DNA of 64,000 nt from Bacteroidales bacterium (GTDB taxonomy: Bacteria > Bacteroidota > Bacteroidia > Bacteroidales > UBA932): positions 124,001 to 188,000 of the forward strand of contig JAFRSW010000019.1 of NCBI GenBank assembly GCA_017427385.1, written 5' to 3'. Positions 35,721 through 44,491 of the stretch are shown piece by piece. The stretch's first letter is position 1. Every line of letters starts with the position of its first letter. Under the pieces are notes generated by a model. The model was given only the letters and a program-made list of their open reading frames with translations, was not told the origin of the DNA and did no database searches. The position numbers were made by a program, and so were the translations under genes.

Positions 35721-36728
35721 ATGAGCGAAGAGATTTCCAAGATTGAAGCGGCACGCCGCGAGTATGCCGACTGGTGCTCGGCAGTGGGTATCGACACCAT
35801 CGAAAAGCTGAACAGCGTCCTTGCCGACGGGCAGGCCATACGCCTTATCAACCTCTGCGAGGCGCGCCAGGAGCGCAAGTATGCCGAGATTGCCAACCAG
35901 ATTTTCTGGCACAAGAAAAAGACCAAGATCGTGATGATGTCGGGCCCGTCTTCGAGCGGCAAGACCAGCAGTTCGCTGCGCATCGCCCAGCAGTGCCAGG
36001 TTCTGGGCCTGAACCCTAAGGTGATAGAACTGGACAATTATTTCGTGGACCGCGAGCATACTCCCAAGGACGAGAACGGGGAGTATGACTTCGAGAGCCT
36101 CGGAGCCATGAACGTGGATCTCCTGAACGAGAACCTGAACGACCTGCTGGCCGGAAAGGAAATCATCGTCCCCAAATTCGACTTCAAGGAGGGCAAGACC
36201 ATCTTCGACGAATCCCGCCGCATGACGCTGGAAGAGAACGACATGCTCTTCATGGAAGGCATACATGCCCTGAATCCGGCGCTTACGCCCGACGTGGATC
36301 GGAACCGCATCTACAACGTGTACATCTCCGCTTTGTCCGCACTTCCGGGTGGCCATAAGGAACATGGATCCACCACGGATAAGCGCTTGCTCCGCAGGAT
36401 AGTCAGGGATAACAGGGTGCGTGGCATCAATCCCGAGGAGAACATCCTCCGCTGGCCCAGCGTACGCAGGGGAGAAACCCGCAACATCTTCCCCTTCGAA
36501 GAGAACGCCCGCGTGGTGTTCAACTCCTCCACACTCTACGACCTTCCGCTGCTCAAGTACTACGCGGAACCCCTCCTGTACGGGGTTACGGAGGCATCTC
36601 CCGCCTACCAGAAGGCGCAGGACCTGCTCAAGTTCATAGAGCCTGTCATCGCCCTCAAGCCCATGGAGATAGCGGCCATCCCGCCCACCTCCATCATGCG
36701 TGAGTTCATAGGAGGGCAGACGCTGTGA
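35721..36728 (+). CDS. Uridine kinase-like P-loop nucleoside kinase (short form)
   Basis: A 335-residue cytoplasmic kinase of the uridine kinase/PRK superfamily. The Walker A is SGPSSSGKTSSSLRIA (about residues 74-89), the acceptor-side Asp-Tyr is IELDNYFVDREHTP, and LFMEGIHALNP is the Walker B-like region. In many Bacteroidota the homologue is about 550 residues, with an N-terminal TGS/ThrRS-like part. Here only about 70 residues precede the P-loop, so the protein is a short form. It sits 1 bp behind uvrA and overlaps murQ by 4 bp (GTGA). The phosphorylated nucleoside is not predictable from sequence. Confidence 0.85.
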   Translation: MSEEISKIEAARREYADWCSAVGIDTIEKLNSVLADGQAIRLINLCEARQERKYAEIANQIFWHKKKTKIVMMSGPSSSGKTSSSLRIAQQCQVLGLNPKVIELDNYFVDREHTPKDENGEYDFESLGAMNVDLLNENLNDLLAGKEIIVPKFDFKEGKTIFDESRRMTLEENDMLFMEGIHALNPALTPDVDRNRIYNVYISALSALPGGHKEHGSTTDKRLLRRIVRDNRVRGINPEENILRWPSVRRGETRNIFPFEENARVVFNSSTLYDLPLLKYYAEPLLYGVTEASPAYQKAQDLLKFIEPVIALKPMEIAAIPPTSIMREFIGGQTL

Positions 36729-37531
36729 GGCAGACGGAACAGAATTCCCTGTATCAGGACCTCGAGAAGATGTCCACGGCAGAGCTGTTGGAAGGTATCA
36801 ATGCGGAAGACCGCAAGGTGCCGGAGGTGGTGGCGGGAAGCATCCCGCAGATAGCCCGCCTGGTGGATGGTATAGTGGAGAGGATGGAACGCGGCGGACG
36901 GGTATTCTACATCGGCGCCGGAACCAGCGGCCGCCTTGGCATTACCGACGCATCGGAAATCCTGCCCACCTACGGCCTGGACGGCGCTTTCATCGGCATC
37001 ATCGCCGGTGGGGACGGCGCCATCCGCAGGGCTGTGGAAGGCGCGGAAGATGATCCCGGGCAAGGCTGGAAGGATATCCTGGCCTTCGGTCCGAAGCCGG
37101 AGGATACTGTCGTGGGAATCAGCGCGTCAGGCGGCGCTCCGTACGTGCTGGGCGCAGTCCGCAAAGGGCGAGAGGCCGGCATGCTGACATCCTGCATCAC
37201 CTGCAACGAAGGCTCTCCGTTGGCCTCGGAAGCCGAGATTTCGGTCGTGGCGGTCGTGGGGCCGGAGTTCGTGACCGGGAGCACCCGGATGAAGGCCGGG
37301 ACGGCCACGAAACTGATACTCAACATGATATCTACATCCGTGATGATACGCCTCGGCCATGTGAAGGGCAGCCACATGGTGGATATGCAACTGACCAACA
37401 AGAAACTCGTGGACCGTGGGACCCGCATGATCATGGAAGAGACCGGAATCACAGATTACGACTATGCGCGCAGTCAGCTGATCCGCTATGGCAGCGTGCG
37501 CGCTGCGGTGGATGCTATCTCTAAGGTGTAA
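36725..37531 (+). CDS. murQ: N-acetylmuramic acid 6-phosphate etherase
   Basis: Splits the lactyl ether of MurNAc-6-phosphate to give GlcNAc-6-phosphate in peptidoglycan recycling. The 268-residue SIS-domain protein shows FYIGAGTSGRLGITDASE, the catalytic Glu region ...EDDP, VVGISASGGAPYVLGA and the diagnostic GPEFVTGSTRMKAGTATKLILNMIST. The start is a GTG whose last bases form the stop of the kinase gene upstream. A sugar kinase follows 4 bp later, which fits the MurK-MurQ arrangement reported in Tannerella. No MurNAc transporter (MurT) is encoded nearby. Confidence 0.95.
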   Translation: MRQTEQNSLYQDLEKMSTAELLEGINAEDRKVPEVVAGSIPQIARLVDGIVERMERGGRVFYIGAGTSGRLGITDASEILPTYGLDGAFIGIIAGGDGAIRRAVEGAEDDPGQGWKDILAFGPKPEDTVVGISASGGAPYVLGAVRKGREAGMLTSCITCNEGSPLASEAEISVVAVVGPEFVTGSTRMKAGTATKLILNMISTSVMIRLGHVKGSHMVDMQLTNKKLVDRGTRMIMEETGITDYDYARSQLIRYGSVRAAVDAISKV

Positions 37532-37535
37532 TTAT

Positions 37536-38399
37536 ATGGCAGAGTCAGACATCATAATCCTTGTCGAAAGCGGCGCTACCAAGAGCGACTGGCGCGTTGT
37601 CGACAGCAGTGGAACAGCCGTAAGGCAGTTCCTGGGGCCGGGAATGAATGTGTCCACCATGAAGATGGATGCTATCCTGGCAACAATTTCCGATACTTTC
37701 AAAGCAGAAGGCCTTGATGTTCTTGGTGCCAAAGGATTCTATCTCTACACCGCCGGTGTGGTTACCGATCAGATCAGGAAGGGAATCGCTTCTCACGTGC
37801 AGTCGATATCATCAATAGAAGATGTCGATGTGCAGGACGACCTCATGGGGGCCGCCAGGGCGGTTTGCGGTCGTGAACTCGGCATAGCCGCCATACTCGG
37901 AACAGGATCCAACGCATGTTTTTATGACGGGGTGAGCATTCACCGCAATGTGTATTCGGGAGGATTCATCCTCGGAGATGAGGGCAGCGGCGCAAGGCTG
38001 GGCAAACTTTTCCTTTCGGACTTTATCAAAGGTGACGTGCCTGCAGCCGTAGCGGAGGATTACTCGAAGGAATTCGACGCTTCTTATTCCGCGATAGTCG
38101 AAGGCGTGTATCGCTCTCCGTCCCCTTCGGGATACCTTGGAAGCCTGGCGCCCTTCATCCTTCGCCATAAAGATGACGGTTATGTCAAAGGGTTGATAGT
38201 GAGCAATTTCGAAGCGTTCATCGACCGCTTCCTTTCGAAATACGACATCTCCCGGTATCCTGTCGGCCTGGTCGGAGGATTCGCTTGGGCCTGCCGGGAT
38301 ATGCTTGAGCCTTTGCTGGAGGAGAACGGTATCCGCGTGGCCGGTTTTGTCAAGGCTCCGATCGAGGGGCTTTGCAAATATCACGCTATCCTTCGGTAA
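37536..38399 (+). CDS. BadF/BadG-type amino-sugar kinase, probable MurNAc kinase (MurK-like)
   Basis: An ASKHA-fold kinase of 287 residues. The phosphate-1 loop is VESGATKSDWRVVDSSG, followed by AAILGTGSNACFYDG (phosphate-2) and a glycine-rich GGFILGDEGSGARLG typical of the N-acetylglucosamine kinase group. The ATG at 37536 follows murQ by 4 bp; upstream in-frame codons lie within murQ. Placement right after murQ suggests it makes MurNAc-6-phosphate for MurQ; GlcNAc kinase is the alternative. The 3' end overlaps the convergent MBL hydrolase gene by 14 bp. Confidence 0.82.
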   Translation: MAESDIIILVESGATKSDWRVVDSSGTAVRQFLGPGMNVSTMKMDAILATISDTFKAEGLDVLGAKGFYLYTAGVVTDQIRKGIASHVQSISSIEDVDVQDDLMGAARAVCGRELGIAAILGTGSNACFYDGVSIHRNVYSGGFILGDEGSGARLGKLFLSDFIKGDVPAAVAEDYSKEFDASYSAIVEGVYRSPSPSGYLGSLAPFILRHKDDGYVKGLIVSNFEAFIDRFLSKYDISRYPVGLVGGFAWACRDMLEPLLEENGIRVAGFVKAPIEGLCKYHAILR

Positions 38400-38931
38400 A
38401 TAATTCCTCCCTTTCGTTAAAAGGCTCCAGGAAGGGGTTTTCCATGCGCTCGCGGGCGATGGTGCTGGCCGGGCCGTGGCCGGGGTAGATGTCGGTTTCG
38501 CCGGGGAGGAAAATGAGTTTTTCCATTATCGAACGTATTTCGGCGTCGTAGTCGCCGCCCGGCAGGTCGGTGCGGCCTATGCTGCCGGCGAACAGCGTGT
38601 CGCCGGTGAACAGCACGTGTTCGGTTTCGCTGTAGTAGCAGACGCTGTCCGGCGTATGGCCCGGGGTCTCGATTATCTTGAACCAAGGGACGGCGGGGTT
38701 GACAGGTATTTCGAAGCGTTCCACCAGGGCGGAAACCCCCAGCGTATGGTCCCAGTGGCTGTGGGTCAGGAGGATGGCCTCGGGCCTGAGCCCCTCGGCC
38801 TCCAGATAGCTATACAGCCCGTCCAACTCGCCGCCGGCGAATCCCGGATCTATAATGACGCAGCGGCCCTCGTCGGAAACCACATAGCAGTTCTCCTGGA
38901 AGGCATTGCAGACAAATTTCTTGATCTTCAT
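38386..38931 (-). CDS. Metallo-beta-lactamase-fold hydrolase (glyoxalase II-like)
   Basis: A 181-residue cytoplasmic hydrolase with the HxHxDH metal motif (LTHSHWDHTLG), GHTPDSVCYY, FTGDTLFAGSIGRTDLPGGD and the late GHGPAST. It is a short form of the glyoxalase II-related group, which acts on thioesters or related small molecules; the precise substrate cannot be assigned. The ATG at 38931 (MKIKKFVCNAF) is preferred to one at 38958, because that start would lie inside the putative -7 box. Convergent with the MurK-like gene and divergent from the deoxynucleoside kinases. Confidence 0.85.
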   Translation of the reverse strand: MKIKKFVCNAFQENCYVVSDEGRCVIIDPGFAGGELDGLYSYLEAEGLRPEAILLTHSHWDHTLGVSALVERFEIPVNPAVPWFKIIETPGHTPDSVCYYSETEHVLFTGDTLFAGSIGRTDLPGGDYDAEIRSIMEKLIFLPGETDIYPGHGPASTIARERMENPFLEPFNEREELFTEG

Positions 38932-38955
38932 ATTCACAACAAGCGATTGTAAAAG

Positions 38956-38963
38956 CAAAAATA
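38956..38963 (-). promoter_or_regulatory. Putative -7 box (TATTTTTG) for the MBL hydrolase gene
   Basis: A minus-strand TAnnTTTG match 24 nt upstream of the chosen ATG. The nearest TTTG (38976-38979) is only 12 bp further upstream, so it is not a proper -33 element. Confidence 0.4.
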
Positions 38964-38985
38964 AGAAAAGTATGGCAAATTTTAT

Positions 38986-38993
38986 TAAATTTG
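38986..38993 (+). promoter_or_regulatory. Putative -7 box (TAAATTTG) for the deoxynucleoside kinase pair
   Basis: A full TAnnTTTG match, 26 nt upstream of the first kinase ATG, in a short A+T-rich divergent promoter region. No clear -33 element is visible. Confidence 0.5.
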
Positions 38994-39019
38994 TAGGTTA
39001 AGACCAAAATGTGTACTGA

Positions 39020-39631
39020 ATGCATATCGGTGTAGCGGGAAATATCGGAAGTGGAAAGACCACCCTTACCAGGATGCTGGCGGAGCATTACGGCTGGAAA
39101 CCCCAGTTCGAGTCCGTCACGTATAATCCTTATCTCGAGGATTACTACAAAGACATCCCCCGCTGGTCGTACAATCTGGAAACATACTTCCTCGCCCAGC
39201 GTTTCCGGGACGTGCTGGAGATCGCCAAATCCAAAGAGACCATCATCCAGGACCGCACCATTTCGGAAGGCGTCTATATCTTCGTGGCCAATAACTACGA
39301 GATGGGGAACCTTTCCGAACGGGACTACCAGACCTATATGCAGCTGTTCGAACTTATGATGAGCACCGTCAAGCAGCCGGATCTCCTCATCTATCTCAAA
39401 TCCGGCATCGAGCATCTGGTTGCCAATATCCAGAAGCGTGGGCGGGAATACGAACAGAGCATCAGCATCGAGTACCTGGATGGTCTCAACCGCCATTATG
39501 AGCAGTGGATATCCAAGTATACGGGGCCTCTTCTCATCGTGGAGACAGACAATATAGACTTCAAGAATAATCCTGAGGACTTCGCGGCGATCACCGACCG
39601 TATCGACGCGCAGCTCTTCGGCCTGTTTTGA
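39020..39631 (+). CDS. Deoxynucleoside kinase, copy 1
   Basis: A 203-residue salvage kinase (dAK/dGK/dCK family) that phosphorylates deoxynucleosides to 5'-monophosphates. It has the P-loop GNIGSGKTTLTRML (residues 7-20), the catalytic DRx motif QDRTISEGVYIF and the lid IQKRGREYEQSI. It is a close paralogue of the next gene, whose coding sequence begins 20 bp after its stop. Tandem deoxynucleoside kinases are also known in lactobacilli, where two subunits form a heterodimer; whether these two pair is inference. Confidence 0.92.
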   Translation: MHIGVAGNIGSGKTTLTRMLAEHYGWKPQFESVTYNPYLEDYYKDIPRWSYNLETYFLAQRFRDVLEIAKSKETIIQDRTISEGVYIFVANNYEMGNLSERDYQTYMQLFELMMSTVKQPDLLIYLKSGIEHLVANIQKRGREYEQSISIEYLDGLNRHYEQWISKYTGPLLIVETDNIDFKNNPEDFAAITDRIDAQLFGLF

Positions 39632-39651
39632 AAATTAAAACTTTAAGAGTC

Positions 39652-40293
39652 ATGCATATAGCTATCGCAGGTAATATCGGAAGCGGCAAAACCACTCTCA
39701 CGAAGATGCTGGCCGCGCACTACGGATGGATCCCCAAGTTCGAGTCGGTGGACTTCAATCCCTATCTCTCTGATTTCTATGAGGATATGGCCCGCTGGTC
39801 GTTCAATCTCCAGATCTATTTCCTGAACAAGCGCTTCAAGGATGTGGTGGATATCTCCAAGACCGACGACATCATCATCCAGGACCGCACCATCTACGAA
39901 GACGCCCGCATCTTCGCTCCCAACCTGCATGACATGGGCCTCATGAGTTCCAGAGATTTCGAGAACTACTCGGACCTCTTCGACCTGATGATGAGTCTGG
40001 TGGGATATCCCGACCTGCTCATCTACCTCAAGAGCAGCATCCCGAACCTGATCGCCCAGATCCAGAAGCGCGGCCGCGAATATGAGCGCAGCATCCGCAT
40101 CGATTATCTGACGGGGCTTAACGAGAAGTATGAGAACTGGATTGCCGACTACAAGGGCAATCTGTTGGTCATAGACGCCGACAACATCAAGTTCGGCAAC
40201 AGGCCGGAAGACTTCGAGAAGGTCACCGATATGATCGATGCCCAGATGTTCGGCCTCTTCTCCGCACCCAAACCGAAAACCACAGATTTCTAA
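39652..40293 (+). CDS. Deoxynucleoside kinase, copy 2
   Basis: A paralogue of the preceding gene, 213 residues, with GNIGSGKTTLTKML, QDRTIYEDARIFA and IQKRGREYERSI. It extends about ten residues beyond copy 1 at the C terminus (SAPKPKTTDF). The ATG at 39652 is chosen over an in-frame TTG at 39628 because it aligns exactly with the start of copy 1. The specificity-loop residues differ from copy 1 (EDARIFAPNLHDMG against SEGVYIFVANNYEMG), which suggests a different preferred base. The acyl-CoA ligase gene follows 4 bp later. Confidence 0.92.
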   Translation: MHIAIAGNIGSGKTTLTKMLAAHYGWIPKFESVDFNPYLSDFYEDMARWSFNLQIYFLNKRFKDVVDISKTDDIIIQDRTIYEDARIFAPNLHDMGLMSSRDFENYSDLFDLMMSLVGYPDLLIYLKSSIPNLIAQIQKRGREYERSIRIDYLTGLNEKYENWIADYKGNLLVIDADNIKFGNRPEDFEKVTDMIDAQMFGLFSAPKPKTTDF

Positions 40294-40297
40294 TACT

Positions 40298-42223
40298 ATG
40301 GCAGACAAAACCAGACCTACCATCATCGACTTCGTAGAGAAGTACACCCATCAGTTTCCCGACCATGTCTACCTTCGTGAGAAAGTGGACGGGAAATGGA
40401 CTGAGATAACCCAGGAGCAGACGCGCGAGACGGCCTACCGCATCGGCGCCGGCCTGATGGCCCTCGGCCTGGAGAAAGGGGACAAGATCGCCCTCCTCTC
40501 CGAAAGCCGCTCCATGTGGATACTCTCCGAGCTCGGCGCGATGTATGCGGGTGCCACTGACGTGCCCCTCTCCGTCAACCTGGGCAGCGCGGCAGACCTT
40601 ATCTTCCGCATCCACCACTCGGACAGCAAATGGATACTCGTATCCGCCAACCATCTCCCCAGAATACGCGAGATCATGCCGGAATGCCCGGACGTGAAGA
40701 AAGTCATAGTCTTCGACGATACCGCCTTCTTCGTGGACAGCCTGCAGGAGGGCGAGATCCGCATCTCCGAGGTGATGAAGATGGGCGATGAATTCCTCTC
40801 CAAGGACCGCCAGGCCTTCGTGGACCGCTTCAACTCCATCGGCCCGGACGACTACGCCAACATCAGCTACACCTCCGGCACCACCGCCGACCCGAAGGGC
40901 ATCCTGCTCACCCACCGTAACTACACAGCGAACGTGGCACAGGGCTCCTCCGTCATCTCCGTTGAGGAGAACAGCGTGATGCTGATAATCCTGCCTCTGG
41001 ACCACTGCTTCGCGCATGTGGCCGGCATGTACACGATGATGAGCTACGGCGGAAGCATAGCCTTCGTGCCCATCGGCAAGAACGCTCTTGCAACCCTCAA
41101 GAACGTCCCCACCGCCATAAAGGAAACACGCCCTCACGTGATGCTGTCGGTGCCTGCCCTTGCCCGCAATTTCAAGAAGAACATCGAATCTGCCATCAAG
41201 GCCAAAGGCCCTACCGTGGAGAAGCTCTTCAATTTTGCGGTGAAGAATGCAATCGCTTATAACAAAGAGTATTACAACCGCGGCGGATTCCTGTATTGGT
41301 GGCGCAAGCCACTTATGTGGATCTTCGACAAGCTCATCTTCAAGGCCGTACGCGAGAACTTTGGCGGCCGCATGAAATTCTTCGTTGGCGGAGGCGCCCT
41401 GCTCGACATCGAGCTCCAGCGCTTCTTCTGCGCAGTCGGTATGCCGATGTTCCAGGGCTACGGCCTCACCGAGGCGACCCCTATCATCTGCGCCAACTCC
41501 TCCGGCCACGCCATCTTCGGCAGTTCCGGCCGCATCGTGCGTCCGATGGACTGCAAGATCTGCGACGACCAGGGCAACGAGGTTCCCCACGGCACCAAGG
41601 GCGAGATCGTCATCCGCGGCGAGAACGTCATGGCGGGATACTGGAAGAATCCTACTGCTACCGCCGATACCATCATCGACGGCTGGCTGCACACCGGCGA
41701 CATGGGCTACATCTGCCCCTGGGATCCGGACTTCCTCTATGTGGTGGGCCGTTTCAAGAGCTTGCTGATTTCCGCCGACGGCGAGAAATACTCACCGGAG
41801 GGATTCGAAGACAGCCTGCCGGAAGTTTCCAAATATGTGGAAGCGGCCGTGCTGCACAATAACCAGAGTCCTTACACGATCGCCCTCATAGTGCCCGCAA
41901 AGGATGCACTTGCCGAGTATGCGAAGCAGCAGGGTCTGGATCCCGCCTCGCGTGAAGGCAAGGAGGCGATGCTCCTCAAGATACAGTCCGAGATAGACAG
42001 CTACAAGACCGGAGGTCCCCACGCCGCCCTCTATCCCGACCGCTGGCTCCCTACCGCCGTGGTCATCTGCGACGAAGGCTTCACCATCGCCAACGGAATG
42101 CTCAATTCCACCATGAAGATGGTCCGCCGCAAGGTAGAGGAACACTATGCCGACCGTATGGCATACGCCTATACCCCCGAGGGCAAGAATCTCCTGAACG
42201 AGAAGAATATCGAATCAATCTAA
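40298..42223 (+). CDS. Long-chain acyl-CoA synthetase (AMP-forming)
   Basis: Activates fatty acids with ATP and CoA. The 641-residue ANL-superfamily enzyme carries the P-loop-like YTSGTTADPKGILLTHRN, QGYGLTEATPII, GEIVIRGENVMAGYWKNP and WLHTGDMGY, followed by the hinge region VVGRFKSLLISADGEKYSPE. All are consistent with FadD/FAA-type ligases. The ATG at 40298 is preferred because the upstream in-frame extension lies within the kinase gene. No signal peptide is found. It is probably co-transcribed with the kinases (4-bp gap) and followed 12 bp later by the FucP-type transporter, without a functional link that I can see. Confidence 0.93.
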   Translation: MADKTRPTIIDFVEKYTHQFPDHVYLREKVDGKWTEITQEQTRETAYRIGAGLMALGLEKGDKIALLSESRSMWILSELGAMYAGATDVPLSVNLGSAADLIFRIHHSDSKWILVSANHLPRIREIMPECPDVKKVIVFDDTAFFVDSLQEGEIRISEVMKMGDEFLSKDRQAFVDRFNSIGPDDYANISYTSGTTADPKGILLTHRNYTANVAQGSSVISVEENSVMLIILPLDHCFAHVAGMYTMMSYGGSIAFVPIGKNALATLKNVPTAIKETRPHVMLSVPALARNFKKNIESAIKAKGPTVEKLFNFAVKNAIAYNKEYYNRGGFLYWWRKPLMWIFDKLIFKAVRENFGGRMKFFVGGGALLDIELQRFFCAVGMPMFQGYGLTEATPIICANSSGHAIFGSSGRIVRPMDCKICDDQGNEVPHGTKGEIVIRGENVMAGYWKNPTATADTIIDGWLHTGDMGYICPWDPDFLYVVGRFKSLLISADGEKYSPEGFEDSLPEVSKYVEAAVLHNNQSPYTIALIVPAKDALAEYAKQQGLDPASREGKEAMLLKIQSEIDSYKTGGPHAALYPDRWLPTAVVICDEGFTIANGMLNSTMKMVRRKVEEHYADRMAYAYTPEGKNLLNEKNIESI

Positions 42224-42235
42224 ACAAACAACAAT

Positions 42236-43504
42236 ATGACAACTGCAAAGAAACAGAACTACACTCCGGCCATCGTGGTGATGTTCGCACTCTTCTTCAT
42301 GATTGCGTTCGTCACGAACCTTGCAGGTTCCATGGGTGTGATCGTAACCAACCAGTTCGGCGCTTCCAAGGCTCTTTCGCAGCTTGGAACCCTGGCCAAT
42401 TTCATCGCATATGCCTGCATGGGCATCCCTGCCGGTATCATCCTCAAGCGCAAGGGCTATAAGTTTACCGCCCTGGCAGCCGTCACCGTCGGTCTCGTCG
42501 GTGTGGCCATCCAGTTCCTCTCCGGATATGTGGAGAGCTTTGGCGTATACGTGCTCGGCGCATTCGTGGCCGGCTTCTCGATGTGCATGCTCAACATCGT
42601 CGTGAACCCCATGCTCAACACCTTGGGCGGTGGCGGCAACAAGGGTAACCAGCTGATTCAGTGGGGCGGCACCTGCAACTCCACCGGCGGCACCCTGGCG
42701 CCTATCTTCGTCGGCTGGCTCGTCGGCGGCAGCATCGCTGATGCAACCGTATCAAAGGCTGCTCCCGTGATGATCATCGCCATGGCCATCTTTGCCATCG
42801 CTTTCGTCATCATCTGGTTCACCCAGATTCCCGAGCCTCACATGGAGACTCCCGAGGAGAAGGCTGCCCGCCTTGCCGGTAATGAGAAAAAGGATCCCCA
42901 CAGCGCACTCAGCTTCCGTCACTTCGTGCTCGGAGCTATCGCGATCTTCTTCTATGTGGGCATCGAGGTCGGTATCCCCAACACCGCAAACGTCCACTTC
43001 AGCAGCATCCCCAATGTGGGTCCCGCCCTTGCAGGAACCATGATCGGATTCTACTGGTTCAGCATGCTCATCGGCCGTCTGATCGGCGCTTCCGCAGGAT
43101 CCAAGATCAGCAGCAAGATTATGCTAGGTGTGATGTCCTCCGTGGCAATCGTCCTGCTTTTCTGCGCCATTTTCGTGCCCGAGACCATCGAGATCAAGGT
43201 CGGTGCGAACGTGATTCCGCTTTCGCTCGGATTCCTGGTGCTCTGCGGCCTCTGCACCTCCATCATGTGGGGCGCTATCTTCAACCTTGCGGTCGAAGGT
43301 CTCGGCAAATACACCGCAGCTGCATCCGGCATCTTCATGACCCTGGTCTGCGGCGGCGGCATCATTCCGTTCTTCCAGAACCTCCTCGCCGATCACGTGG
43401 GGTCCATGCAGAGCTACTGGCTCATCATCGGCTGCCTCGGCTTCCTCGTATACTATGCATTCCTCGGTTCGAAGAATGTCAACAAGGATATTCCGGTAGA
43501 ATAA
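42236..43504 (+). CDS. MFS sugar transporter, FucP/GluP family
   Basis: A 422-residue, 12-helix transporter of the fucose/glucose-galactose proton symporter family. Typical blocks include MFALFFMIAFVTNLAGSMGV, YACMGIPAGIILKRKGYK, MLNIVVNPMLNTLGG and the QWGGTCNSTGGTLAP helix, where related proteins have a conserved Asn-Gly-Gly pattern. The central cytosolic loop is long (EKAARLAGNEKKDPHS). It is followed 1 bp later by a ROK glucokinase gene, which points to glucose (or galactose/mannose) as the cargo. Fucose is unlikely without fucose genes nearby. Confidence 0.9.
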   Translation: MTTAKKQNYTPAIVVMFALFFMIAFVTNLAGSMGVIVTNQFGASKALSQLGTLANFIAYACMGIPAGIILKRKGYKFTALAAVTVGLVGVAIQFLSGYVESFGVYVLGAFVAGFSMCMLNIVVNPMLNTLGGGGNKGNQLIQWGGTCNSTGGTLAPIFVGWLVGGSIADATVSKAAPVMIIAMAIFAIAFVIIWFTQIPEPHMETPEEKAARLAGNEKKDPHSALSFRHFVLGAIAIFFYVGIEVGIPNTANVHFSSIPNVGPALAGTMIGFYWFSMLIGRLIGASAGSKISSKIMLGVMSSVAIVLLFCAIFVPETIEIKVGANVIPLSLGFLVLCGLCTSIMWGAIFNLAVEGLGKYTAAASGIFMTLVCGGGIIPFFQNLLADHVGSMQSYWLIIGCLGFLVYYAFLGSKNVNKDIPVE

Positions 43505-43505
43505 T

Positions 43506-44465
43506 ATGGATAAAGATTACGTAGTAGGTATAGACATCGGCGGCCAGAGCAGCAAGCTCGGCGTGGTCGATGCACGCGGCGAGGTTCTCGCCCAGAGCGT
43601 TGTGAAGGCTAATCCCAGTGCGGATGCCGATGTGATTATCAAAGAGCTGGCCGATGCGGTCATCAAACTCGTTGCGCAGTCCGGCAAGCATGGCCAGATC
43701 CGCGGTATAGGCGTGGGCGCTCCGAACGGTAACTATTATACCGGAAGCATCGCTTTTGCACCCAACCTTCCCTGGGCGGCACACGGCGAGGTAAAGTTTG
43801 CGCAGAAGCTATCAGAGGCCTGCGGCGGCATCCCCGTATCCCTTACCAACGATGCCAATGCGGCAGCCGTGGGTGAGATGACTTACGGTGTTGCCAAGGG
43901 CATGAAACACTTCATCATGATCACCCTCGGCACCGGTGTCGGCAGCGGCATCGTGATCGACGGCAAGGTGGTCTACGGAGCCGACGGTTTTGCAGGAGAG
44001 CTCGGCCACACCATAGCGGTGCGTCACAACGGACGCCTCTGCGGATGCGGCCGCACAGGTTGCCTGGAGGCCTACTGCTCCGCCATCGGAGTGGCCCGCA
44101 CGGCACGCGAGTGGCTGGATCTCAGCGAGGAGCCTTCACTCCTCCGCGAGTGCCAGAACATCACTTCCAAGGACGTCTACGAGGCGGCCAAGGAAGGCGA
44201 TGCGGTGGCCCTGCGAGTTTTCGACTTTACCGGGCGCATTCTTGGCGAGAAACTTGCAGACTTCATCCAGTTCTCCGCCCCCGAGGCCATCGTGCTCTTC
44301 GGCGGACTGGCACGCGCCAAGGAGTTCATTTACGAGCCCACCCTCAAGGCGATGAACGACAACGTGCTGCCTTTGTGGAAGGGAAAAGTTAAATTGTTGT
44401 TCTCCCAGCTGAAGGAAAGCGATGCCGCCATACTCGGCGCATCCGCCCTTGCCTGGGAACTTTAG
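43506..44465 (+). CDS. glk: ROK-family glucokinase
   Basis: Phosphorylates glucose on entry. The 319-residue protein has the ATP motif VGIDIGGQSSKLGVVD, the sugar-binding NDANAAAVGE, and LGTGVGSGIVIDGKVVYG. The ROK zinc centre is complete (GHTIAVRHNGRLCGCGRTGCLEAYCS: one His and three Cys). It starts 1 bp after the transporter gene, forming an uptake-phosphorylation pair. Free glucose released by mannosylglucose phosphorolysis would need such an enzyme; that link is inference. Some ROK enzymes accept mannose or GlcNAc. Confidence 0.92.
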   Translation: MDKDYVVGIDIGGQSSKLGVVDARGEVLAQSVVKANPSADADVIIKELADAVIKLVAQSGKHGQIRGIGVGAPNGNYYTGSIAFAPNLPWAAHGEVKFAQKLSEACGGIPVSLTNDANAAAVGEMTYGVAKGMKHFIMITLGTGVGSGIVIDGKVVYGADGFAGELGHTIAVRHNGRLCGCGRTGCLEAYCSAIGVARTAREWLDLSEEPSLLRECQNITSKDVYEAAKEGDAVALRVFDFTGRILGEKLADFIQFSAPEAIVLFGGLARAKEFIYEPTLKAMNDNVLPLWKGKVKLLFSQLKESDAAILGASALAWEL

Positions 44466-44491
44466 AAACTACTTTAAACATCTATAAAACA

